From NCBI GenBank assembly GCA_016858145.1, contig JAEHOE010000065.1:186001-250000 (forward strand): DNA of 64,000 nucleotides, read 5' to 3'. Position numbers and translations under genes: made by a program. The notes beneath the pieces were generated by a model. That model saw only the letters and a program-made list of their open reading frames with translations, ran no database searches and was not told the origin of the DNA. Below, in pieces: positions 55,603 to 64,000 of the stretch (position 1 is its first letter; the number at the start of each line of letters is the position of its first letter). Source of the stretch: Edaphochlamys debaryana. Lineage: Eukaryota; Chlorophyta; Chlorophyceae; Chlamydomonadales.

Positions 55603-57014
55603 CAGGGTTGCATAATACGGCAGCCCCCGGGGCCAATACGCGTATTAATACGCAATACGGCCCCCTCCTCGCTAATACGGCTTAATACGGCTCTAATACG
55701 GCGGCGCCCAGCCGTATTAATACGGCAGCGTACGGCAGCCCATACTGCCGCCTTGTGCACGAGCGAATGCGCTCCGCGTTCACGTAGAAGCGCAGGGAAC
55801 ACGTAGGGCATCGGCTACGGCGGAACGGACGGCTGAGCTGCCGACCGAAGCACCCCAGCACCCCAGCACCCCAGCACCCCAGGGCAGCAAACAGGACGAA
55901 GCCTCGCCGCCGCTGCCCCATCACCGACAGCCCGGCCCTCGCCTCCGTGCCTGGCGCCCAGCCCGTCGTCCCCACCCGGCCATCCCTCGGGCCCCAGCCC
56001 TCCCGCCCTCCCGTGCCTGTGCCTGCGGCTCTGCCGCCCTCCCCCGACCGACGCGCACAGCCAACGCCTCAGGTCCCACCCTCAGCGGCACACGCTTCGC
56101 ACGTCCCTGTCGCGTGGCACGCTCGCACGGCTTCCTCGCCGTCGCCAGCCACCAGCTCCAGCCGCAAGGCCAGCGCGTCCAGCCCTCCGCAGCTCCGTGA
56201 ACGCAATATCGACCGGTCGGTGCGGCCAGCGTCTACGAGCGCAGCTGCCTCAGACTACGCTACTTCCCACTTCCCACCCACGTGACGCTCTTCGTCTCCC
56301 CGCCGCCGGCTCCCCGCTCCCGCTGATTTCCTCCCGGGCCTCGTATTGCCCTAGGTCCCAAAACTACCTTTCTCCTGCCGCTTCACTCCTAGACGCACGG
56401 GTTTTGGGAACGGGTATCTTCCTGGTGGCATCTTCCGCCTCGTACGTCAGTATGGAGCTCAGTCTTCAAGCAGCGTTCCGCAGCCGGCTTCTTTCCCCCA
56501 GCTCGCATTTGCACACACCGCACTTTAACGCTCGACTAGCCCCTGTAGCTGACTCGTCGTCTTCGTCTACGCCACCTGCAGGTGCGCGCTCGCGCATGAT
56601 GACCGTAGAAGACTGGCACGCTTCACGGCTGGGGGCTTCTTCAAGCGGCTCAGGAAAGTGCTATTCGCGCCTGTCTCCCATAGGACCTGTATCAGCCTGC
56701 TCGACGTACCCGGCGCAGCTCTACACCGTCAACAGCAACAGCATGCCGGTTACTCTAGCATAGCCGTTCTCAGCCGCATCCCCGACTACATCTTCTGCGC
56801 GTACCGCTCCGTGTAGTGCTAGATGGCCTTGTTGCTTGTGTACTGCGCGGGGGCTATGCCCGCCACCCCAGCACCCCCCCCCGCCGCCGCCGGCCCCCGG
56901 CTGCCCGGCCGGTACCCCCGCGCCGCATGCCGTATTAATACGGCAGCGAGAGGCCGTATCCGTATTAATACGTATCCGTATCAATACGGGGACTGATACG
57001 TATTGGCAACCCTG
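55603..57014. mobile_element. Non-autonomous hAT-like DNA transposon
   Basis: The ends are CAGGGTTGCATAATACG (left) and, reversed, CAGGGTTGCCAATACG (right), a typical hAT-style terminal inverted repeat. ATTCAAAC flanks the left end (55590, five bases from the TIR) and ATTCAAAG the right end (57015), a plausible but imperfect 8-bp target-site duplication. Both subterminal regions are packed with short AATACGG/CCGTATT motifs, as in hAT subterminal repeats. The 1.2-kb interior has no recognisable transposase, only a plus-strand frame at 56197-56763 without known motifs. I infer a non-autonomous copy. Confidence 0.65.
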
Positions 57015-57880
57015 ATTCAAAGGGGCGCTTGCGGGGGGGCCCATGTATCTGGTGATTCATACCAGGGGATGACGGTTGGGCGGCAGCTGGAACGCTATCC
57101 TGGCTTGGTAGACGCCTGCCTAGCACCGGAGGGTAGTGTGGCTGCTGCGGCGGCGAATGTCGGACATGGAGCTGACTTAGGAGCTGCTCCCATAGATGGC
57201 GCCCAGGGCTGGGACCTGGGAGTGAGCATGAGTTACGGACGCGAGTAGGGCTTGGCTCGAGGCTTCCGTATCGTTCCTAATCATGGTCCGCCCTTGGCCT
57301 GTTCCCCTTCTACCTACTGCCCCTGCCTACACGCGACACGGGCACGTGGACCGAATGGCGTTTGGCACCAGAGATAAGAGCGGGGGCTTTCAACAGGTCT
57401 ACAAACAAGCCGTCAAAGTGTTGGCTCTTCCTCAGCTCTCTCCAGATCAACTCTCGGGTTCCGCACCCCGCGTGCCTGATTCGTTCGCAGCCAGCAACCA
57501 ACCAGCAGTGCAAAGCCCGACCATGCCCCTCTGTACGCCTGTAACCGACTACGGTACTATGCGCATGCAACAGGCAACTCGACCCCCTGACTAATTCTTT
57601 TGCGCCCCGCCCCTCCTCCGCGCGCCCTTCAACTACACACCCGCCCCAGCTGCTCTCCGGGCCCCCATCTCCAGCTGCCCCTACCTCCATCTCCAACCTC
57701 CCGCGCGGCATCTCACCCCTCCGCTCCCTCCCATCTGCAAGCCTCAGGCCGCATCCATCCGCCACGCCATGCCCTGCCTCCACCCACAGGGCCCCTCACG
57801 CCCGCCGGCCCCTCCATCCCCAGGGCCGCCCCCCTCACGCCTGCCGGGCCCCTCCGAACCATGCACCAAGCGGGCCCCCC
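57015..57880. other. Intergenic, 3' flank of the SAC1-like gene
   Basis: Between the element and the stop of the phosphatase gene. A plus-strand frame ending at 57248 (GRQLERYPGLVDACL...DLGVSMSYGRE) looks slightly protein-like, but I could not attach it to a gene. No domain recognised. Confidence 0.35.
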
Positions 57881-60800
57881 TCACGCCTGCTTGCCGCCCT
57901 TGCCCTTCTTGGTCGCCTGCACCGTCACCGCCAGGTGTGGGCACAGCTGTGGCTTGCACACCAGGTGCTTGCCTGCGGGGGGGGGGGGAGCGAGAGGTGA
58001 AGAGGAGGGGGCGGTGAGTTGAGACTTGAGAGGCAGGGTGAACGGCACAGGGTTACAGTCAACCTCTCTTCTGCGAGGTGACCAGACAGAGCAGTGCTGC
58101 AGCATTCGCATCTTCGCTGGCAGCCCCAACACGCCCCCCAGGTGTGTGGCCCTGACGCGCTCTGCCCCCCTTGCCCGACACGCCTCCCCCACCCCAGCCC
58201 GGTGCTCACCGTTCTGCACCACGAAGCCCAGCAGACCCAGGCCCAGGACCAGGGGGAGGACGACCTGTCAGGGGGCAGACATAGGAAGGGGGGAGGAGGG
58301 CGTGGGGATGTGAGATCAGAATCCAGGATCCATCTGGTCTTCAGTTCCGCTCTGGGCTGTCGCCCGGGACTGGGCTCCAGGAGCTCACCCGGGGCAGCGC
58401 ACTGCGCAAGGGGCCGACCGCAGGGGCCCGACCCCGCACGCCCTTGCCTCTGTCCTACACAGGCGGAAGCGGCCCCCACGCACGGGCGCGCGCGTCTCAA
58501 TCCCAACTGGCGCCAGCCAGGCATGCATCAGAATCTGCCGCGCGGCTTAACCCCGGACCTGTCAAAGATCACCCCCAGACCCCCACTTCCTCCAGTCAGG
58601 ACTGCAGGCGCGGCCGCTTAAGGGTTCTGGACGCATACCTAGCGCTCACAAAATGGAAGAGCCTAACGGCCGCCCTGCCCAAAGCACACGAAATGGAGCC
58701 TCGCCGCACCACCGCGCTCGCTCCTTCTCGTGCCGACACCCCCGACCACACGGGCCTTGCCAAAGTCGCCAAGGAGGAACGCAAACGCAAACCAGAGCGC
58801 CTCCTCTGCCCTCCCCAGACCGGTGGTCGCGCTCACTGCTCCGCAAACGCCGCCCCCCCGGCCCCCCCAGGTGTTTTGTGAAAGCAAGGACTGGCCCAAC
58901 CCCCCCCACCACCCCCCCAGCCCACCTGCGAGAAGAGCACTCGGGCCACGGCGGCCTTGGACTCGGGCGGGACGGCGGCGGCGGCGGCCTCGGCGGCGGC
59001 GGCGGGGTCGGCGGCGGCGAGCGCGACGGGCGCCGTCAGGTTGCCGGAGGCCAGCTGGCGGGCGGCGGTTGGTGGGTTGAGAAAGGGTGGTTAGGGACGG
59101 TGTACTGCCCCAACAAGACTGCCTCACGAAAGACACACAACGCAGATCAGGCAGGCAGGCAGAGCAGCATATTCCCCTCTCCTTCCCCTTCCCCCTCTTG
59201 AAACTCCGCCCCTTTCCCACCTGGCCCGCCTGGTACGCACCGAGCACGATGGCGGCCAGGGAGATGCAACACCCACACGCGTGTCAAAACACACACCCTT
59301 CCCCCTCTTGAAACCCCTCCGCCCCCCCCACCTGGCCCGCCTGGTAGGCCCCGAACACGATGGCCGCCAGGGAGATGAGGATGGGGATGAGCGGGGAGGG
59401 CTGCGGGCGCAGCGGCACGGAGGCGCCGGGGGACATGACGAAGGCGCCTGGGGGTGTGTGTGGTGAGGGGGAGGGGAAGCGGGTGTGGAAACAGTTTGGG
59501 TTGGGGGCTGGGGGCAGTTTGGGTTCGGGGAAGTGAGGCTGACAGAGCGCTGCCAGGTCCACCCGCCCCCTGTTACGTGCCGAAACACACACGTTCTGCC
59601 CGCCCCTCCCCGCCCCTCCCCCCCCCCACCCGTGAACAGGTCCACTGCGTCTTGCTTGCAGCCGTCCTGGAAGTTGTTGACGTAGTAGCGCACCACGGCC
59701 TGGGGGGGGAGGGGGTTGGTGAGGGGGGGCGTGTGCTTTTTGGCGTGTGCTTTTCGGCAAGGGTGGTGGTTCGGTGGTGGTTTTGGCACCCTACGTGTCG
59801 ACCCCTGTCCCACGCCCTCCCCCCTGCCCCCCCCCCACCTTGTACCCGTCGTCCAGCACGCCCCCGAATGTGCGCTTGCCGGTGCGCGTGAAGCCGCTCT
59901 TCATGGCTCCAGTGCCTTGTGGGTGGGGGGAGGGGGGCGAACATGATTGCGCGCGTGCGCGTGGGGGCAAAGGGGGTAACCATTCGAGCAAGAGACGGGC
60001 GAAGGGGGAGAAGAGGGGAGGGGAGGGAGGGGTAAGCACGCGGAGGGGCTGAGGCCTGACCAGGACCCCGCGCTGGCCCTTGCGGCTTCATGTCAGCATT
60101 CCTCGTGTGGCCGGAATCCGAGACTTAAAGCCCTAGTTACTTCTGGCCCTCACCCGCGTACTGCGTGGACACCGCGTCTCCGTGGTCGGCCCACAGGATC
60201 TTGAACTCCCGCTCCACCTGGGGGAAGGCCTCCGGCAGCGCCAGGGGGTGACCGGCGGAGGGCGGCAGCAGGCCCAGGGCCCCCAGCATGGCCTCCAGGG
60301 ACTGGGGGGGCGGGGGGGGGGGGGGGGTGTTAGGGGAGCGGAGAGAGGGGGGCATGTCGGGCCCGCAGCGGAGCCAGCACCGCACCACTTTTGGGCCGCA
60401 CCTTGCATGACACTATCGACCAGCGGCGCCAACGAACAACTGCCCAACCGTCCAATCCCAACCACCCCAACTACAGGTACTTCAACGACCCCGCCCCGAC
60501 CAGGACTTCCAACGGCACAGCATAGCGCACAGAACACAGCACGGCGCAGCACAGCACGGCGCGCAGCACGCACCTTGCGCCCCAGCACGCCCTGCACGAC
60601 GTTGGTGCGGTCGAGGCAGTCGATGCAGTTGGTGCGCATCACGCCGCTCTGCCGCTGCACCACCGCCCCGCCCTTGCGCAGGAAGAAGCCCTGGCGGTCG
60701 AAGTCGGCCTTGACCTGGGGGAACGGGGGGGCGGAGGGGATGTCAGGTGTGTTTCGGAGTTGGCACGACACGACGCAGGGACGCAGGGAGCTGCCTCGCA

Positions 60801-63800
60801 GCAATGGCTGGAGCGAGGGCTCTGCCACGTCCCCCTCCTTCCCCCCTCCCTCCCACCCCCACACAGCGCTCGCCTTGTCCCACAGCAGACTCAGTCGGTG
60901 GTATCGGCCCTTGGAGCACTCGTGGTGGAAATCGAAGGCGATGTAGTGCAGGCCCGCGGCGGGGGAGGCGGAGCAGTAGCGGGAGGCCTCGGCGCGGAAG
61001 GCCACCTCCAGCTTGCCCTCTGGGGGGTTTGGGGTGGGGGGTGGGGGTGCAGGGGGATGATTCAGGATGGGAGGGTGGGAGTTTTGGGGGGGAGTTTGTG
61101 GGAGGGTTGTGATGTTGGAGTGAGGGAGGGGCCGCGGTGGGCCACAAGCGTGAAGGCACCCTCTGCCCTCCGTTCGAAACGTCCGAGTCAGCAGCCTGGC
61201 TTGAGTACGACAGCCTGAGTCAGACCGCATCTCAGATCTCACCCGTGCCCTTGTGGTTGATCAGGTTGATCGCCACCACGTCGCCGTACGCCTTCTTCAG
61301 GGACTCCATGTGTGCGTCGAACACGGCCTCGCTCTGACCCGGGGCGGCGATGACGGTGGTGGGCTTGTACTTGATGTTGGGGAGCTGGGGGGGGAGAGGG
61401 GGGAAAGGAGGGAGGGAGGGTGTGTTTTGACACGCGTGTGGGTGCGGGCGGGGGGTGCTATGGGAAGATGATCAGGGGGAGGCCGAGGCGTGTGTAACAG
61501 TGAGGGTGAGGGCAGGGGCAAGGGCTAGGATGGGCTGAGGGAGTCCCCGGGGCCCGCGGCAAGGTGGTTAGGGGTAGGTCGGGAGGGAGGGAGGGGAGAC
61601 GCATGCGTGCTGGGGTTGGTTTGGGCGCAGCTTGGCTGGGTCAATGGGTGGCGAGCAAGGCCATATGGATGCCGGTAACCTCCTCAAACTCGGTAAGCCT
61701 CCACCTGCCCCTTCCCCCATCCGACCCCACCCCTTCCCCACCTGCGTCCACAGCAGCGGGATGGAGCCGCGCACCTCCACGAACGACGCCGTGTCGCCCC
61801 CCGGCACCGACAGCACCTGCTCCGTCTCCACAAAGTTGGCCACGTAGCCTGTGGGGGGTGGGGGGCGGGGGGGCGGGGGGGGGGGGGAAGGGAAGGAAGG
61901 GGGCGATGGGTTCACGGGGGTGACTTCCGACGGATTGGCGACGTAGGGTGAGGGGGTTGGGAGAGCGGCCCGGGGGCTCAGGCCTCAGGTCCAGGCCACA
62001 CACGGCCGACTGCGCCTGCACTCGCAGGCCGGTGCACTTGGCGGCGGCGTGCAGGAGGGAGGCAGCAGAGCGACGTGGCGCCAGGCGCAGCCCGCCCTCC
62101 AGGCGCTCCGTGCACCCAGCCCCGGATGGTCTCCTCGTCGCCCTGATCTAGCGCCTTCCGGCCCCCCTCACCCCCCCTCTCTCTGCGCCTACGGTGCCCT
62201 TACCCGAACCACGAACCACGCCCTCCTCCTCTCCCTAACCCGCTCCCCATACACCTCCGACCTCTCCCTCTTCACCCGTCGTCTTCACTCTCCCCCTGCA
62301 CCCCCTCTCACCCTTGCTGTCCAGGCCGCGCCTCCACTGCCGCGTCCCCGCCCGGTCCACCCCCCGCCGCGCGATGAGGGTGAGGGTGGCGGCCGCCTGC
62401 GCCCCCGCCTTGCCGCCTGGCAGCGAGGAGGCGAAGGAGAGGCCGGGGAGCTGCCGGATGAAGCCCAGCATGGCGGGGGGGGCGAAGCTGGTGGTTTGGG
62501 TGGGGGAGAGGGGGGGGGGCGGTTGGGAGTCAGGGGGGGCAGGAGATAGGGGGACGGCAATTGGCGGATGAAGCCAAGCATGGCAGGGGGAGGGGGGTGA
62601 AGCTGGGGAGGGCACGATGGGAGGAGGAGGAGCCATGGGGAGGAGGCGGGGGGCAAAGCCGGGATGAGGCGAATCGCGGTGTGGTGTGAAGGGCGAGAGT
62701 GGACGGCGGCAGAACCCACGCGTCCCAAAACACACACGTTTTACCCCCCGCCTCTCCCCTCACCGTGCCGCCCCCGCCGTCAGCAGCGGCTCGCTCAGCA
62801 CCCGGTTGTACCAGAACCGGGAGTCGGCCCGCTGGGGCGAGGCCAGGGGGGCCTGGGCGGCGGCCGCGTTCGAGTCCTTGTCGGCGATACGCTGTGTGGA
62901 GGGGGGGGGGCGGAGGGGTGTGGGGGGAGGGCGTGTGTGTTTTGAGGGGCACTGGGGGGGAGCCCAACTGCCGCCGTCGGCAAGGAAGCCCAGTCAGACG
63001 GTCGGACACGGTCATGGTCACACTTCCGCCCGCCCACCGCCCACCTGGGTGGTGTCCGTGATGTCATAGAAGTGTGAGAAGTAGATGCCGCGGCCGGAGC
63101 CCTGGGGGTTCACGGCGTCCTGTGGGGGGTGGGAGAGCGAGGGTGTGTGTGTGTGGGGGGGGGGGGATGCAGGGGGCGGAGGGGGTTAAGATGTGAGGGG
63201 ATACGACGCGGCTGGGGCATAGGGAGGGAGGACGAGGTGCCCCCTCACCCAGTCGTCAGCACGCCCCCCGCTTCCCAACCTAGCTGCCATCCACTATCTA
63301 ACCACCATCTATCCCCAACACAGCACAGTCCATTTGTACCCTACCCCGCCCTCACCAGCTGCCACAGCTGCCGGTCCACGTCACCAGCTTCCCGCCAGCT
63401 CCACCTCCCACGAGAGCCCAGCCCCCCCCCCACCATTACCTTCCCCCCACGCACCCCGCACTCTACCCACGTGCATCTCCCCCCCACCCTACCCCCAGCT
63501 TCCTACCAGCTCCACATCTGCCTCCCCGCAACCCCACACCATTCCCTCACCCCCGCCCACCCACCCTTAGCGGCCCCAGCAGCTCTCTGTCCTCGTCACC
63601 AGCTTCCCGCCAGCTCTCTCAGCCCCTCCCCCCCGCACCCCACGTGCTCCACCCCCAGCAGCTCTCTGTCCTCGTCACCAGCTTCCCGCCAGCTCTCTCA
63701 GCCCCTCCCCCCCGCACCCCACGTGCTCCACCCCCAGCAGCTCTTTGTCCTCGTCACCAGCTTCCTTCCCCACCAACCCTTCATCTATTACCCAAACCCC

Positions 63801-63975
63801 AACCCCTCAGCCCCACCCACCCTCAGCAGCCCCAGCAGCTGCCGGTTCTCGCTGCTGAAGGCCTCCGCCGAGGGGTCGGCAAGCACGCGGGCGCCCAGCA
63901 GCTCGTACACGGCCGCACCCTGGGGGCCCAGGGCCGCCACCTGGCGGGCCTCGGTGATGGCCACCACGGCCACGC
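57881..63975 (-). CDS. SAC1-type phosphoinositide phosphatase (5' end outside window)
   Basis: Fifteen exons are visible: 63975-63821, 63119-63045, 62891-62764, 62487-62312, 61848-61742, 61384-61243, 61019-60874, 60714-60574, 60301-60154, 59915-59839, 59699-59630, 59447-59332, 59054-58926, 58264-58210 and 57972-57881. They give 585 residues; a reading carry of one base shows that more exon lies upstream. SAC-domain landmarks in order are [85 protein letters not shown] and the catalytic P-loop [12 protein letters not shown] (CX5R). Two hydrophobic segments near the C-terminus ([13 protein letters not shown] and [16 protein letters not shown]), then a Lys-rich tail, fit an ER-anchored SAC1 that dephosphorylates PI4P. 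Intron 7 has a GC donor (AAG|gcgagc). Confidence 0.92.
59221..59270 (-). repeat. Partial copy of the first transmembrane exon edge of the SAC1-like gene
   Basis: About 45 bp encode [14 protein letters not shown] followed by GTGGG, nearly the same as the end of the true exon ([14 protein letters not shown] at 59376-59332). The copy lies inside the next intron with an intact donor but no upstream exon part. Confidence 0.8.
62555..62605 (-). repeat. Partial copy of an exon start in the SAC1-like gene
   Basis: GGATGAAGCCAAGCATGGCA and a following GAAG|CTGGG acceptor edge at 62566-62603 copy the start of the exon at 62487 (GGATGAAGCCCAGCATGGCG). The copy lies in the upstream intron. Confidence 0.7.
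63574..63765. repeat. 79-bp tandem repeat, about 2.4 copies
   Basis: AGCAGCTCTCTGTCCTCGTC starts at 63578 and 63657, and a variant with one change starts at 63736, giving a 79-bp period in an intron of the SAC1-like gene. Related CACCAGCTTCCCGCCAGCTC blocks occur upstream at about 63350-63410. Confidence 0.85.
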
Positions 63976-64000
63976 CTTGGGGGGGGGAGAGAGGAGGAGA

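Noticed and set aside
56197..56763. Transposase gene of the hAT-like element
   Set aside because: The frame is Ser/Pro/Leu-rich and has none of the hAT dimerisation or catalytic blocks; called non-coding filler.

Overview
The window looks like nuclear DNA of a flagellated green alga of the Chlamydomonadales (Chlamydomonas/Volvox type). It is very GC-rich, its genes are cut into many small exons by introns of about 100-400 bp with GTGNG donors and (C/T)AG acceptors, and several 3' ends carry TGTAA (the usual volvocine poly(A) signal). Proteins have Ala/Gly/Pro-rich low-complexity inserts, and one gene is the axonemal dynein assembly factor DNAAF1/ODA7. All gene models were spliced by hand from reading phase and splice signals; there is no transcript support.

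Left end (1-12 kb), mostly minus strand. A duplicated 3' half of a flavoprotein gene (567-2390) is followed by a decayed repeat-protein gene (about 2.4-6.0 kb) and then by the intact HI0933/BaiN-like FAD oxidoreductase gene (6903-11789). The duplicated copy and the decayed gene abut at about 2.39 kb. Divergent from the flavoprotein is a small three-exon gene for an 84-residue putative membrane protein (11904-12529).

Middle left (12.7-32 kb). CDC20 (plus, 12718-15726) and a J-domain protein (plus, 16513-20006) come first. Intron 5 of the J-protein gene holds, on the opposite strand, what reads as a circularly permuted tRNA-Ser(AGA) gene (18264-18366): the 3' half precedes the 5' half. Then come a type-II-thioesterase-like alpha/beta hydrolase (minus, 20925-24495) and, divergent from it, a large organelle-type J-domain protein (plus, 25266-31739).

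Middle right (32-54.9 kb). A 1,994-residue protein (minus, 32354-39150) has five copies of an unrecognised domain and ends in a degenerate Egalitarian/EXD1-like 3'-5' exonuclease fold; the decayed gene at 2.4-6 kb is its relative. A coiled-coil protein (plus, 40310-42678) and DNAAF1 (minus, 43790-49129) are convergent. DNAAF1 is head-to-head with a polyamine-oxidase-like amine oxidase (plus, 49466-54914), whose intron 11 contains a 63-bp perfect hairpin with a 7-nt loop.

Right end (55-64 kb). A non-autonomous hAT-like element (55603-57014) is followed by a SAC1-type phosphoinositide phosphatase (minus, 57881 to about 63975), whose 5' end lies outside the window.

No metabolic operon logic is apparent: these are independent eukaryotic housekeeping, signalling and ciliary genes. 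A recurring structural theme is tandem duplication of short segments that include an exon edge and its splice site; I count about ten loci. The two most unusual items are the permuted tRNA-Ser and the long intronic hairpin.
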